Source: Anaerosalibacter sp. Marseille-P3206 (GTDB taxonomy: Bacteria > Bacillota > Clostridia > Tissierellales > Sporanaerobacteraceae). Taken from it: 64,000 nucleotides of DNA. Shown here one piece after another: positions 25,892-35,679 of this stretch. The notes under the pieces are model-generated. The model saw nothing but the letters and a program-made list of their open reading frames with translations, was not told the origin of the DNA and searched no databases. The stretch lies in assembly GCF_900155565.1 (NCBI RefSeq), contig NZ_FUHM01000002.1, positions 682,001-746,000 of the forward strand, written 5' to 3'. The position numbers and the translations under genes are program-made. The number at the start of each line of letters is the position of its first letter. Within the stretch, counting starts at the first letter, position 1.

Positions 25892-26479
25892 ATTTATTGT
25901 TATCACTTCTTCAATAGCGCCCCAAACATTTTCTACATTTAACTTCTTTTCTGCTGAAAATGGAATAATATCATTTCTATTTTCTACCATTAACTTTTTC
26001 TGAATGATGCTTCTTTGCTTTTCCCATTGTCCTCTAGAAACTTTATCAGCTTTAGTTGCCACTATTATACCATTAAATCCAAAATCTCTTATCCACTGAT
26101 ACATCAATGCATCGTGATCACCTGGTTCATGACGAATATCCAATACAAGTATCACTTCAATCAAATTTTGTCTATTATGAAGATATTCTTCTATCATATG
26201 TGCCCATTTTTCTTTTTCTCTTCTAGAAACTTTAGCATATCCATATCCAGGTAAGTCTACAAACCTAAACTGATCATTTATATTATAGAAATTTAGAGTC
26301 TGAGTTTTCCCCGGTTTACCACTAGTTCTAGCTAAATTAATCCTATTGACCAATGTATTTATCAAGGATGATTTCCCTACATTCGATCTCCCTGCAAATG
26401 CAATTTCTAATATTCCATCCTTAGGATATTGACTTTCCTTTGCAGCTATTGTTTCAAGAGACGCACTAATTACTTTCAC
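25871..26479 (-). CDS. engB: Ribosome biogenesis GTPase EngB/YsxC
   Basis: A 202-residue GTPase needed for 50S ribosomal subunit assembly. G1 GRSNVGKSSL, G3 DLPGYGYA, G4 TKADK and the SAEKK motif are present. The preferred start is GTG at 26479 with AGAGGG eight bases upstream; the ORF can be read from GTG 26488 but that codon overlaps the site. It overlaps the lon stop region by 14 bases and is probably expressed with lon, an arrangement common in Firmicutes. Confidence 0.95.
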   Translation of the reverse strand: MKVISASLETIAAKESQYPKDGILEIAFAGRSNVGKSSLINTLVNRINLARTSGKPGKTQTLNFYNINDQFRFVDLPGYGYAKVSRREKEKWAHMIEEYLHNRQNLIEVILVLDIRHEPGDHDALMYQWIRDFGFNGIIVATKADKVSRGQWEKQRSIIQKKLMVENRNDIIPFSAEKKLNVENVWGAIEEVITINKEQQDS

Positions 26480-28826
26480 TATTATCACCCTCTATTATTA
26501 AGGCTTCATCAAGCACTTGAAGCATATTATCGACTAGGATAAATTCTATCTTCTTCTTGACTTTATCTGGTATTTCTTCTAGATCACTTTTATTTTCTAT
26601 AGGAATAAGAATTTTCTTAATTCCCGCTCTATGAGCAGCTAATACTTTTTCTTTTATTCCACCTACAGGCAATACTCTTCCCCTTAGTGTTATTTCTCCA
26701 GTCATAGCAACGCTACTATCTATAGCTCTATTTGTCAATGCTGATATAACTGCTGTAGCCATAGTTATACCTGCAGAAGGACCATCCTTAGGTATAGCCC
26801 CTTCCGGAACATGAATATGAATATCCATATCTTTATAAAAATCGTCTTCTATATTGAGTCTTTCAGAATTAGCCCTAATATAGCTTATTCCTGCCATTGC
26901 TGATTCCTTCATTACATCCCCTAACTTACCGGTCAATTGAAGCTTACCTGTTCCTTTCATACAATTTACTTCAATAGATAGAGTTTCTCCACCAACTGCT
27001 GTCCAAGCAAGACCTGTTGCTACTCCAACTTTGTTCTTATCGTCAGCTAAATCATACCTATATTTGGGGACACCTAAATAATTAGCTAAATTTCCTCTAT
27101 TAACTCTTACTGTTTTTACATCATCTTCTACTATCTTTTTTGCTGCTTTTCTACAAACATTAGCAATATTCCTCTCTAGATTTCTAACCCCTGCTTCTCT
27201 AGTATAATTATTGATAATATCTCGTACAGCAGGTTCGGAAACAGAAAGGTTTTCTTTACTTAGCCCATGCTCTTTTAATTGTTTAGGAAGTAAATGTTCC
27301 ATTGCAATATTAAACTTTTCCTCTTCAGTATATCCTGAGATTCTAATTACTTCCATCCTATCTAATAGTGGTGCTGGTATGCTAGATGTTGTATTTGCAG
27401 TTGTAATAAACATAACTTTTGATAAGTCAAAAGGTGCTTCTAAGAAGTTGTCTGTAAATGTATTGTTTTGCTCAGGATCTAAAACTTCTAAAAGTGCACT
27501 TGCTGGATCTCCCCTAAAATCACTACTCAATTTATCTATTTCATCAAATAAAAACACTGGATTTTTTGATCCTGATTTCTTTATTAAACTTATTATTCTA
27601 CCAGGCATTGCACCTACATATGTTCTTCTATGTCCTCTTATCTCCGCTTCATCTCTTATGCCACCGAGAGACATTCTTACAAACTTTCTATTTAAAGATT
27701 TTGCTATAGATTTTGCTATAGAAGTTTTTCCCACTCCTGGTGGTCCAACTAAACATAAAATAGGACCTTTCATATTCTTTTTAAGTTTTCTTATAGCAAT
27801 AAATTCAAGTATTCTCTCCTTTACGTCTTCTAATCCAAAATGCTCGGTATTTAATATTTCTCTAGCACTCTTAATATTTATCTTATCTTTTGTTTCTATA
27901 TCCCAAGGTAGTTCAACTATCCAATCTAAATATGTTCTTATAACACCCGTTTCAGCAGAATTAGGTGACAATCTCAACAATCTATCTGCTTCATCTAATG
28001 CCTTTTCTTTTTCTTCCTTTGGCATTTTTATTTTGTTTATTTTTTCCTTATAATTTTCTACTTCTTCAACAAGTTCATCTCGCTCACCTAGTTCTTTTTG
28101 TATTGCTTTCATCTGTTCTCTTAAATAGTACTCTTTTTGAACTTTGGAAATTTGCACTTTTACTCTTTGATTTATTTTTTCTTCTATTTCTAAAATTTCA
28201 ATCTCTTCTTGCAAAATAAGATGAAGAATTTCCAATCTTTCATAAAAATCAAAAGCTTCTAATATTCTTTGATTATCTTCTGGCTTCAAATATACATAAG
28301 AAGCTACCATATCCACTAATCTTCCTGGGTCCTCAATTTCTGTAATAGTTAATAATAATTCAGGAGAAACTCTACTACTTAAAGTAACATATTCTTCGAA
28401 ATCATCAACTACAAGTCTCATTGCTGCTTCAATTTCTTTATCTATTTTTATGTCTTCTAATTCATATGTAAATTCCTCAATTTCTGCTTCAAAGAAAGGT
28501 TCTTCTTGTTTTATATTTATTATTTTTCCTCTACTAACTCCTTCGATTAAAACTCTAATACTTCCTCCTGGAAGCTTTAACATTTGCTTAATCTTAGAAA
28601 CAGTACCAACATGGTAAAAGTCATCTATACTAGGATCGTCTTTTTTAGGGTCTATTTGAGAACATAAAAATATTAGTGAATCATCAATCATAGACTTTTC
28701 CAATGCATTTATAGATTTTTCCCTTCCTACATCAAAATGTATAACCATATAGGGAAAAACTGACATTCCCCTTAATGGTATAAGAGGTATATCTCTTTCA
28801 ACAATTTTATATATGTCTTTTTTCAT
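26466..28826 (-). CDS. lon: ATP-dependent Lon protease
   Basis: A 786-residue LonA protease. The N-terminal substrate domain (residues 1-200) is followed by a coiled region, an AAA+ module with GPPGVGKTS and FLFDEIDKL, and a C-terminal Ser-Lys protease with [12 protein letters not shown] holding the catalytic Ser. It degrades misfolded and regulatory proteins in the cytoplasm. It lies in the order tig-clpP-clpX-lon-engB, but a terminator behind clpX (28891-28918) suggests that lon can have its own promoter. Confidence 0.97.
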   Translation of the reverse strand: MKKDIYKIVERDIPLIPLRGMSVFPYMVIHFDVGREKSINALEKSMIDDSLIFLCSQIDPKKDDPSIDDFYHVGTVSKIKQMLKLPGGSIRVLIEGVSRGKIINIKQEEPFFEAEIEEFTYELEDIKIDKEIEAAMRLVVDDFEEYVTLSSRVSPELLLTITEIEDPGRLVDMVASYVYLKPEDNQRILEAFDFYERLEILHLILQEEIEILEIEEKINQRVKVQISKVQKEYYLREQMKAIQKELGERDELVEEVENYKEKINKIKMPKEEKEKALDEADRLLRLSPNSAETGVIRTYLDWIVELPWDIETKDKINIKSAREILNTEHFGLEDVKERILEFIAIRKLKKNMKGPILCLVGPPGVGKTSIAKSIAKSLNRKFVRMSLGGIRDEAEIRGHRRTYVGAMPGRIISLIKKSGSKNPVFLFDEIDKLSSDFRGDPASALLEVLDPEQNNTFTDNFLEAPFDLSKVMFITTANTTSSIPAPLLDRMEVIRISGYTEEEKFNIAMEHLLPKQLKEHGLSKENLSVSEPAVRDIINNYTREAGVRNLERNIANVCRKAAKKIVEDDVKTVRVNRGNLANYLGVPKYRYDLADDKNKVGVATGLAWTAVGGETLSIEVNCMKGTGKLQLTGKLGDVMKESAMAGISYIRANSERLNIEDDFYKDMDIHIHVPEGAIPKDGPSAGITMATAVISALTNRAIDSSVAMTGEITLRGRVLPVGGIKEKVLAAHRAGIKKILIPIENKSDLEEIPDKVKKKIEFILVDNMLQVLDEALIIEGDNSESN

Positions 28827-28890
28827 GGTTTCACCCCTCTATTTAATCTGCCCTAATTTATCTTAACTATATTAATATAAGTATTAACAA

Positions 28891-28918
28891 AAAAGACTCA
28901 CTATAATGTGAGCCTTTT
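28891..28918 (-). terminator. Terminator of the tig-clpP-clpX operon
   Basis: AAAAGACTCAC and GTGAGCCTTTT pair (one mismatch) with a six-base loop, followed by T-rich sequence on the minus strand. It touches the clpX stop codon. Confidence 0.75.
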
Positions 28919-30197
28919 ATGATGCTGTTTCTCTTTTACCTGATTTCTTAGCCCTACTTTTTTTCTTAGCATCTGAAACTAGTAAAGTAGGTTCAGCTGA
29001 ATTTAAAATAGTATCTTTAGTTATAATGCATTTTTCAACATCTTCTCTTGATGGTATTTCATACATTATATCTAACATATTTTCTTCTATTATACCTCTG
29101 AGTCCTCTAGCACCAGTTTTTCTCTCTATAGCTTTTTGTGCAATCAATTCCAATGATTCATCTTCAAACTCTAGCTCTACTCCATCTATAGCAAACAATT
29201 CTTTGTACTGTTTTGCTAGTGAGTTTTTAGGTTCTGTTAATATTCTTACAAGAGCTTCTTGGTCTAATTCTTCTAATGTAACTATAATAGGTAATCTTCC
29301 AATAAACTCTGGTATTAATCCATATTTGAGTAAATCTTCTGGTTGTATATTTTTCAAAAGGTCTCCTATATTTAATTTCTCTTTACTTTGAATGTCCGCA
29401 CCAAATCCAATTGAAGACTTGCCAATTCTATTTTGAATTATCTTTCCAAGCCCATCAAAAGCTCCACCAACAATAAACAATATATTAGTTGTATCTACTT
29501 GAATAAACTCCTGATGAGGATGTTTTCTTCCACCTTGTGGCGGAACATTTGCAACAGTACCTTCTAGTATTTTAAGTAGTGCTTGTTGCACTCCTTCACC
29601 ACTAACATCTCTAGTAATAGATGGATTTTCCGTCTTTCTTGCTATTTTATCTATTTCATCTATATAAACTATCCCTTTTTCTGCTCTCTCTATATCATAA
29701 TCTGCCGCTTGAATAAGCTTCAATATAATGTTTTCAACATCTTCTCCAACATATCCTGCTTCAGTTAATGATGTAGCATCTGCAATTGCAAATGGAACGT
29801 TTAATATCTTTGCTAATGTTTGAGCTAATAGTGTTTTTCCTGAACCTGTAGGTCCAATCATTACTATATTGCTCTTTTGTAATTCAACATCACTTTTTTT
29901 AGAACTTTTTCTGTTTATTCTCTTGTAATGATTATAAACAGCCACAGCTAATGCTCTTTTTGCTCTTTCCTGTTTTATAACATAATCATCAAGGGTTTCC
30001 TTGATTTTTGCAGGCTTTGGTAACTCTTCAACTTCATATTCAAAACTATCTTCAAATTCTTCATCTATTATATCTTGACAAAGTTCTATACATTCATCAC
30101 AAATATACACATTTGGTCCAGCAATAAGCCTTCTCACTTGATCTTGAGGTTTCCCGCAAAAAGAACATCTTAACTGCTTTTCATCAAATCTTGCCAT
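28917..30197 (-). CDS. clpX: ClpX, ATPase subunit of Clp protease
   Basis: A 426-residue AAA+ unfoldase that feeds substrates to ClpP. The N-terminal zinc-binding domain has [10 protein letters not shown] and CDECIELC, Walker A is [12 protein letters not shown] and Walker B is VYIDEIDK. A ClpP-docking IGF loop is seen as SSIGFGADI, and the pore and sensor regions are intact. It starts 19 bases after clpP and belongs to its operon. Confidence 0.97.
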   Translation of the reverse strand: MARFDEKQLRCSFCGKPQDQVRRLIAGPNVYICDECIELCQDIIDEEFEDSFEYEVEELPKPAKIKETLDDYVIKQERAKRALAVAVYNHYKRINRKSSKKSDVELQKSNIVMIGPTGSGKTLLAQTLAKILNVPFAIADATSLTEAGYVGEDVENIILKLIQAADYDIERAEKGIVYIDEIDKIARKTENPSITRDVSGEGVQQALLKILEGTVANVPPQGGRKHPHQEFIQVDTTNILFIVGGAFDGLGKIIQNRIGKSSIGFGADIQSKEKLNIGDLLKNIQPEDLLKYGLIPEFIGRLPIIVTLEELDQEALVRILTEPKNSLAKQYKELFAIDGVELEFEDESLELIAQKAIERKTGARGLRGIIEENMLDIMYEIPSREDVEKCIITKDTILNSAEPTLLVSDAKKKSRAKKSGKRETAS

Positions 30198-30216
30198 TAT
30201 GACACCTCACTTAAAG

Positions 30217-30801
30217 TTATTTTCTGAATTCTATTACCTCATCTATTATACCATACTTTTTAGCTTCATCAGCAGACATAAAGAAATCCCTATCAGTATC
30301 TTTGGATATTCTTTCTAGAGGTTGGCCTGTTCTTTCGCTTAATATCCTGTTGATTTGTTCTCTAGTCTTTACAATTCTTTCTGCATGGATTCTAATATCT
30401 TCTGCTTGGCCTTGTGTACCACCTAATGGTTGATGTATCATTATTTCAGCATTTGGAAGAGCAAATCTTTTCCCTTTTGTACCTGCTGCAAGTAAAAATG
30501 CCCCCATACTAGCTGCCATTCCCATACATATTGTTGATACATCAGGTTTAATATATTGAATTGTGTCATATATTGCAAATCCTGCAGTTACAGACCCACC
30601 TGGACTATTTATATATATTTGTATATCTTTATCTGGATCTTCAGCTTCTAAAAATAGTAGCTGAGCTACAACTAAGTTTGCAGTAACTTCATTTACTTCT
30701 TCTCCTAAAAATATAATCCTCTCTTTTAAGAGCCTAGAATAAATATCATAGGATCTTTCTCCTCTATTAGTTTGTTCAACTACTACTGGAACTAAAGCCA
30801 T
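30217..30801 (-). CDS. clpP: ClpP, proteolytic subunit of Clp protease
   Basis: A 194-residue serine protease subunit. Catalytic triad: Ser in [11 protein letters not shown], His in MIHQPLGG, Asp in [10 protein letters not shown]. The ATG at 30801 ([10 protein letters not shown]) has GGGAGGGG seven bases upstream; a five-codon longer reading from 30816 is not supported. It sits between trigger factor and clpX and forms the chamber of ClpXP in the cytoplasm. Confidence 0.97.
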   Translation of the reverse strand: MALVPVVVEQTNRGERSYDIYSRLLKERIIFLGEEVNEVTANLVVAQLLFLEAEDPDKDIQIYINSPGGSVTAGFAIYDTIQYIKPDVSTICMGMAASMGAFLLAAGTKGKRFALPNAEIMIHQPLGGTQGQAEDIRIHAERIVKTREQINRILSERTGQPLERISKDTDRDFFMSADEAKKYGIIDEVIEFRK

Positions 30802-30822
30802 ATATACCCCTCCCAATTATAT

Positions 30823-32112
30823 TTACATAAACCTTGCATTTTCCATTAATGCTTCAATGGTCTTATCTCTAATTATACCCGACTTTAAGTATTCTAAATC
30901 TCCTAGTTTCATATCCTCTTTGAATTTTTCTACATCTTCGTGATTATATTCTTTAGCCATTCTTTCCAATTCTTTTTCTAAATCTTCATCTGAAGCTTCA
31001 ATATTTTCGACTTTTGCTATTTCTTCTAATACAAGTTCTGTTCTAACTCTTGTTTCAGCAGATGGTCTTATTTGTTCTTTCAAATCTTCAATTGATGAAT
31101 TAGTCAATTCAAAATATCTATCAATTGAAAGTCCTTGTAATCTCAATCTGTAATCAAATTGTCCTATTTCATTTTTAACCTGATTTTCGATTAATACTTC
31201 TGGTATATCTACTTGACATGCTTCTACTACTTTTTCTATTACCTTGCTTTCTCTTTCAATTTCTTCTTTGTTTTTAGCTTCCTTTTCTAGTCTTTCTTTT
31301 ATACTTGCTTTTAATTCTTCTAATGTATCAAATTCGCTTACATCTTTTGCAAATTCATCATCAAGTTCTGGAAGCTCTTTTTCTTTGATATCATTGATTG
31401 TAACTTTGAAATTAGCTTTTTTGCCTTTTAAACTGTCTTCAAAGTAATCTTCTGGGAAAGTAACTTCTACATCTACTTCTTCACCTTTTTTCTTGCCAAT
31501 TAATTGTTCTTCAAAACCAGGAATAAATCTTCCAGATCCAATTTCAAGTTGTTGGTTTTCTGCTGTGCCACCTTCAAATTGCTCTCCATCTATGTAGCCT
31601 GCAAAATCAACATTTAATATATCTTTTTCCTTTGCTTCTCTATCAGAAGCATCTACTAATCTTGAATTCATTTCTTGAAGGTTTTTAACTTCATTTTCTA
31701 CATCCGCATCTGTAACATTATACTCCACTTTTTCAACTTCTATGTTTTTATATTCTCCTAAAGTAACTTCTGGTTTAATAGTAACTTCAATTTTAAAAAT
31801 AACTGGTTTTCCCTTTTCTAGTTGCTCAATATCAACTTCTGGTGAATCTACTGGTTCAAGTTCTAATTCGTCAATAGCCTTTTCATATTCTTCAGGTAAT
31901 ATAATATTTAACGCTTCTTCATAAAATATACCTTCACCATAATTCATTTCAATAATTTTTTTTGGTGCCTTACCTTTTCTAAAACCTGGTATACTGAATC
32001 TACCTCTCAATTTCATATATGCCTTTTGTACTGCTTTTTCAAATTTATCTTCACTCACTTCAATAGTAAAGGTTGCACGATTATTCTCTTTCTTTTCTAA
32101 AACAGAATTCAT
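30823..32112 (-). CDS. tig: Trigger factor
   Basis: A 429-residue ribosome-bound chaperone. The N-terminal ribosome-binding domain shows FSIPGFRKGKAPKKII, the central peptidyl-prolyl isomerase domain covers about residues 150-245 (VNLD-type segments NVDFAGYIDGEQFEGG), and the helical C-terminal domain follows. It heads the tig-clpP-clpX operon, with a predicted promoter 65-90 bases upstream. Confidence 0.96.
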   Translation of the reverse strand: MNSVLEKKENNRATFTIEVSEDKFEKAVQKAYMKLRGRFSIPGFRKGKAPKKIIEMNYGEGIFYEEALNIILPEEYEKAIDELELEPVDSPEVDIEQLEKGKPVIFKIEVTIKPEVTLGEYKNIEVEKVEYNVTDADVENEVKNLQEMNSRLVDASDREAKEKDILNVDFAGYIDGEQFEGGTAENQQLEIGSGRFIPGFEEQLIGKKKGEEVDVEVTFPEDYFEDSLKGKKANFKVTINDIKEKELPELDDEFAKDVSEFDTLEELKASIKERLEKEAKNKEEIERESKVIEKVVEACQVDIPEVLIENQVKNEIGQFDYRLRLQGLSIDRYFELTNSSIEDLKEQIRPSAETRVRTELVLEEIAKVENIEASDEDLEKELERMAKEYNHEDVEKFKEDMKLGDLEYLKSGIIRDKTIEALMENARFM

Positions 32113-32175
32113 ATCTATTTTCCTCCTTAATCACTTTTTTTATTTTCCAGTTAAGTTAAACTATTATACCATAAA

Positions 32176-32203
32176 ATTATATCATAAAATATATGTATAT
32201 CAA
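32176..32203 (-). promoter_or_regulatory. Predicted promoter of tig-clpP-clpX
   Basis: Minus-strand TTGATA (32203-32198), a 16-base spacer ending in TGA and TATAAT (32181-32176), an extended -10 form. A second TATAAT with TGG before it lies just downstream. Confidence 0.5.
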
Positions 32204-32242
32204 AGTAATCTATTTGTTTTCTATTATTCTATAATATGAAAA

Positions 32243-32267
32243 AAACCAATGGAATAACCACTGGTTT
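32243..32267 (-). terminator. Terminator of tRNA-Leu
   Basis: AAACCAATGG pairs with CCACTGGTTT (one mismatch) around a five-base loop, followed by TTTTTTT on the minus strand. Confidence 0.75.
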
Positions 32268-32270
32268 AGT

Positions 32271-32354
32271 TGGTGCGGGAAAGAGGACTTGAACCCCCAC
32301 GTCAAAGACACTAGATCCTAAGTCTAGCGCGTCTGCCAATTCCGCCATTCCCGC
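32271..32354 (-). tRNA. tRNA-Leu (TAG anticodon)
   Basis: An 84-base class II tRNA with a long variable arm and an encoded CCA. The acceptor starts GCGGGAA, the anticodon loop is CTTAGGA with TAG, and the T-arm carries GGTTCAAGTCC. The + strand shows the reverse complement. Confidence 0.96.
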
Positions 32355-32380
32355 ATAGCTTCTAAAAAACTTACCTTTTT

Positions 32381-32408
32381 ATTATAACACAACCAATTTG
32401 CTTGTCAA
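32381..32408 (-). promoter_or_regulatory. Promoter of tRNA-Leu
   Basis: Perfect minus-strand TTGACA (32408-32403) and TATAAT (32386-32381) with a 16-base spacer, about 27 bases before the tRNA. Confidence 0.75.
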
Positions 32409-32460
32409 TATTTTTTTGAAAAAAATTTAAATAATAGAAAATAAGCCTTGTTAATAAAAT

Positions 32461-32484
32461 AAAAACCCGGAAAACCGGGTTTTT
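32461..32484. terminator. Terminator after the solo oppA copy
   Basis: A perfect stem AAAAACCCGG/CCGGGTTTTT with a four-A loop and T-rich tail on the minus strand. A closely similar CCCGG/CCGGG hairpin follows the other oppA copy (38605-38640). Confidence 0.85.
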
Positions 32485-32514
32485 ATTTTATTAATATTTT
32501 TATTACAATAAAAA

Positions 32515-34200
32515 TTATTGTGCTATTTCAACATTTAGTATTACATTACGATTTGTAAAGCTTACATATGGTGATGTGTTCCAGTTACTAACACGTTCAT
32601 TAACTGCTTCCCATTCTAAGTTTTGAGTTAAGAACATATATGGTAGTTCTTCGTTCATCAATTTAGCCCATTCATGATAAATTTCAGCACGTTTTGTTTG
32701 ATCAAATTCTTTTCTTCCAGCTTCCATTAGCTTATCATTTTCTTCATTTCTAAATCCAACTGAGTTATTTCCTGAAGGAATATCTTGTGAAGAATGGAAT
32801 AATTCTAATGCGTCTGGATCAATACTTAATGACCAAGCCATATTGTACATATCAAATTCACGTTTATCATAAACTTTTTCAACTAATGAGTTGTATTCCA
32901 TTAAGTTTGGTTCTACCTTAACACCAATCTTTTCCCAATCAGCTTTTAACATTGGAATCATAGTTTCAACAAATTTACTATCAGTATAAGTATCCCATAC
33001 AAAGTCTAATTTATTGCCGTCTTTTTCTCTGATTCCATCTGCTCCTGGCATCCAGCCTGCTTCTTCAAGAAGTGCTATAGCTTTATCTGGATCATATGCA
33101 TAGTCGTTTATATCATCTGTATATGCCCATGATACTTGTGAAATAGGTACATTACATACTTTTGCATATCCTTGATAGTATACATCAACAAATTGTTGTC
33201 TATTAAATCCATACATTAATGCTTGACGAACTCTCTTGTCAGCAAGTCTTTCATCTCTTAAGTTCCATCCCATGTATCCATAACCATTTTGAGGATATTC
33301 AACTATATTTACATATCCAGTACCTTCAATAATTTCTTTGTTTTCTCCCTTAGGTGGAACTTGGATTTGAACGTCAATTGTTCCTTTTTCAATTTCTGAC
33401 ATAGATGTTTCACCAGTAGTAAATTTGAAAATAATTTTATCAACTTTTGCAGCTCCCATGAAGTAATCTGGGTTAGCTTTAAATTCTATATATTGTTTTG
33501 GTTCAAATTTTTCAAGTACAAATGGACCTGATCCCATTGGAGTTTGCATTTGTTCTTTTATAGCTTCTACATTTCCTTTTTTGTATTCTGGAAAAGCATG
33601 TTTTGGCATTATTGCAAAACTACAGTCCCAAATATGTGTTGTAAGTGCTTCAGTAAATGTAAATGAAATAGTGTGGTCGTCAATTACTTTGATACCTTCA
33701 ATACTTTCAGCATTACCATCTCTGTACTCATTAAGTCCAACAATTTGACTTACTTGATCTGTATATCTTCCATCATAAGTTGGGTCACATAGAACCATGT
33801 AAGTAAATTCAATGTCTTTTGCTGTTAATGGTTCTCCATCACTAAACTTAACATCATCTCTTAAGTGGAAAGTATAAGTCTTATGATCTTCTGATAATTC
33901 CCATTCTTTTGCTACATGAGGAACTGGATTTCCCTCTTCATCATTGCTTAGTAGTCCATCATAAATCAAATCTACAACATATCCATCATATGATGTACTA
34001 TAGTATACAGGTATAAAATCACCTTTTACTTCACTCATACCAATTATAAGAGTTTCTGCTCCATCTCTAGTTTTAGCTGGATTAGAACTTGAACTACCTG
34101 TATTTCCTTCAGATGTTGAATCGTTATTACTTCCACAGCCTGCTAACACTAGTGACAATACTAGTACAAGTGAAAGTATTAATGCTAACTTTCTTTTCAT
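32515..34200 (-). CDS. oppA: Peptide-binding lipoprotein OppA, system 2, downstream copy
   Basis: A 561-residue extracellular peptide-binding lipoprotein with signal MKRKLALILSLVLVLSLV and lipobox VLAGC. The ATG at 34200 has a GGGGGAG site. It is very close to the copy at 38665: long stretches such as HLRDDVKFSDGEPLTAKDIE and PDPDALELFHSSQDI-like blocks are shared, and only the linker after the lipid Cys and scattered positions differ. It has its own promoter and terminator, so it can be made apart from the permease genes. It likely gives a second ligand specificity or extra binding capacity for the adjoining importer. Confidence 0.93.
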   Translation of the reverse strand: MKRKLALILSLVLVLSLVLAGCGSNNDSTSEGNTGSSSSNPAKTRDGAETLIIGMSEVKGDFIPVYYSTSYDGYVVDLIYDGLLSNDEEGNPVPHVAKEWELSEDHKTYTFHLRDDVKFSDGEPLTAKDIEFTYMVLCDPTYDGRYTDQVSQIVGLNEYRDGNAESIEGIKVIDDHTISFTFTEALTTHIWDCSFAIMPKHAFPEYKKGNVEAIKEQMQTPMGSGPFVLEKFEPKQYIEFKANPDYFMGAAKVDKIIFKFTTGETSMSEIEKGTIDVQIQVPPKGENKEIIEGTGYVNIVEYPQNGYGYMGWNLRDERLADKRVRQALMYGFNRQQFVDVYYQGYAKVCNVPISQVSWAYTDDINDYAYDPDKAIALLEEAGWMPGADGIREKDGNKLDFVWDTYTDSKFVETMIPMLKADWEKIGVKVEPNLMEYNSLVEKVYDKREFDMYNMAWSLSIDPDALELFHSSQDIPSGNNSVGFRNEENDKLMEAGRKEFDQTKRAEIYHEWAKLMNEELPYMFLTQNLEWEAVNERVSNWNTSPYVSFTNRNVILNVEIAQ

Positions 34201-34230
34201 TTTAATTACTCCCCCTTTTTCTATTTTTAT

Positions 34231-34245
34231 ACTTTTGTGAAAATT
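34231..34245. promoter_or_regulatory. CodY-like motif in the leader of the downstream oppA copy
   Basis: ACTTTTGTGAAAATT matches the CodY consensus AATTTTCWGAAAATT at 13 of 15 positions and lies between the predicted transcript start and the start codon, where binding could block elongation. The equivalent site before the other copy (40411-40425) has 12 of 15. Confidence 0.35.
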
Positions 34246-34258
34246 TGCAACCTGTTGC

Positions 34259-34288
34259 ATTATACCATCTAATTTCCGTTGATGTCAA
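34259..34288 (-). promoter_or_regulatory. Promoter of the downstream oppA copy, within a palindrome
   Basis: Minus-strand TTGACA (34288-34283) and TATAAT (34264-34259), both perfect, spacer 18. The whole promoter is part of a dyad: 34259-34277 and 34290-34308 are inverted copies with 18 of 19 matches. As a result the plus strand also carries TTGATG (34279-34284), 18 bases and TATAAT (34303-34308). Confidence 0.75.
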
Positions 34289-34474
34289 TGGAAATTGGAT
34301 GGTATAATCCATTGTTTACGTTTTTTTAACATAGATATTTCTACAGTATCACTCATACATATATACTTCGTTTTTGTTTTAAAGTACAATTTTATTAATT
34401 TATTTTAATAATGTAATAAAAAAATTTAATTTTACTAAATATTTGTTCAAGGGATTAAATGGAACTAAAAAAAT

Positions 34475-34507
34475 AAAAAAAGTTGCAAATAAATTGCAAC
34501 TTTTTTT
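34475..34507 (-). terminator. Terminator of opp operon 2
   Basis: A 14-bp perfect stem AAAAAAAGTTGCAA and its complement with a five-base loop, followed by T-rich sequence on the minus strand. Confidence 0.88.
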
Positions 34508-34508
34508 A

Positions 34509-34733
34509 TCATCTCATAAATACTTTCGTATAAAACAATACAAATAGAGCCATGATTCCTACACCAATAAACATGATTGGAAGTAGTATTTGGAAAGCCG
34601 CAATAATCATGGCCAAAATATCTGTATTAGTGAACTCGAAAGGTTCTTCCTCATGTTTTTTATCTACAGATCTTTTTACTTCCTTTTCTCTTTCTTTTAT
34701 AGATTTTCTATTTGGCAAAGTGACACGCCACAA
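34509..34733 (-). CDS. Small membrane protein encoded in the opp2 operon
   Basis: A 74-residue protein: a basic, charged N-terminal half (about residues 1-38) and a C-terminal hydrophobic region (about 39-72) long enough for one or two membrane helices with a central Pro. The start is TTG at 34733, with AGGAGGAG six bases upstream, embedded in the last codons of oppF2; the frames overlap by 26 bases. The operon terminator follows immediately after its stop. I know no family for it. The position as last gene of an importer operon suggests a link with the transporter, but no function can be assigned. Confidence 0.6.
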   Translation of the reverse strand: MWRVTLPNRKSIKEREKEVKRSVDKKHEEEPFEFTNTDILAMIIAAFQILLPIMFIGVGIMALFVLFYTKVFMR

Positions 34734-35679
34734 AATGGTCTCCTCCTAAATTTCTAAATTCAGGTGTTTGCTCCTTACAAATATCCTTTGCATACATACA
34801 ACGTGTGTGGAACTTACAACCAGATGGTGGATTTGCAGGACTAGGTATATCACCTTTAAGGATGATTCTATTCCTCTTCTTATCTGGATTTGGTTCAGGT
34901 ATTGCTGTTAATAACGCTTGAGTATATGGATGTTTTGGATTATCAAATAGAGTATTCTTATCAGCTAACTCTACTAGTGTACCCAAATACATAACTCCTA
35001 TTCTATGGCTTATATATTTTACTACTCCCAAGTCATGGGATATAAACAAATAAGATAATCCACGTTCATGTTGTAAATCTGTCAATAAGTTAATAACTTG
35101 AGATTGAATTGAAACGTCAAGAGCTGATACTGGCTCATCTGCAACTATAAATGATGGGTTAAGAGCTAATGCTCTTGCAACACCAATACGTTGACGTTGT
35201 CCACCAGAAAACTCATGAGGATATCTGTTCATGTGGTATTTTGCAAGACCACAACGTTCAACAACCTCAGTCACATATTCATCTAATTCTTTACCTTTTT
35301 TATATATTCCATGCTCAATAAGAGATTCCCCTACAATAGCAGAAACATTCATTCTAGGATTTAATGAACTATATGGGTCTTGGAATATTATCTGCATTTC
35401 TCTTCTAAGTTCTTTCATTTCTTCTTTAGTAGTGTTTAGTACATCTTTTCCCTTATAATGTACTGAACCTTCTGTTGCTTCTAAAAGATTTAGAATAGTT
35501 CTTCCAGTAGTAGATTTTCCACAGCCTGACTCACCTACTAGTCCTAATGTTTCACCTTTTTTAATAAACATAGAAACACCATCAACAGCTTTTACGTCAC
35601 CTACTTTTTTTCTAAAAGCACCACTGTATATAGGAAAATATTTTTTTAGATTTTCAACTTCAAGTATTACTTCACTCAT
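34708..35679 (-). CDS. oppF: Oligopeptide ABC transporter ATP-binding protein (OppF type), system 2
   Basis: A 323-residue ATPase with Walker A GESGCGKSTTG, signature FSGGQRQRIG, Walker B FIVADEP and C-terminal CKFHTRCMYAKDIC. The ATG overlaps the oppD2 stop codon (TAATG), indicating coupled translation. Its last 26 bases overlap the small membrane-protein gene. It provides energy for the second peptide importer. Confidence 0.94.
   Translation of the reverse strand: MSEVILEVENLKKYFPIYSGAFRKKVGDVKAVDGVSMFIKKGETLGLVGESGCGKSTTGRTILNLLEATEGSVHYKGKDVLNTTKEEMKELRREMQIIFQDPYSSLNPRMNVSAIVGESLIEHGIYKKGKELDEYVTEVVERCGLAKYHMNRYPHEFSGGQRQRIGVARALALNPSFIVADEPVSALDVSIQSQVINLLTDLQHERGLSYLFISHDLGVVKYISHRIGVMYLGTLVELADKNTLFDNPKHPYTQALLTAIPEPNPDKKRNRIILKGDIPSPANPPSGCKFHTRCMYAKDICKEQTPEFRNLGGDHFVACHFAK

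Noticed and set aside
27211-28053. 280-codon plus-strand ORF opposite lon
   Set aside because: It is antisense to a fully conserved Lon ATPase region, has no ribosome binding site, and its composition is that of a mirror frame (Ser, Phe, Ile rich).
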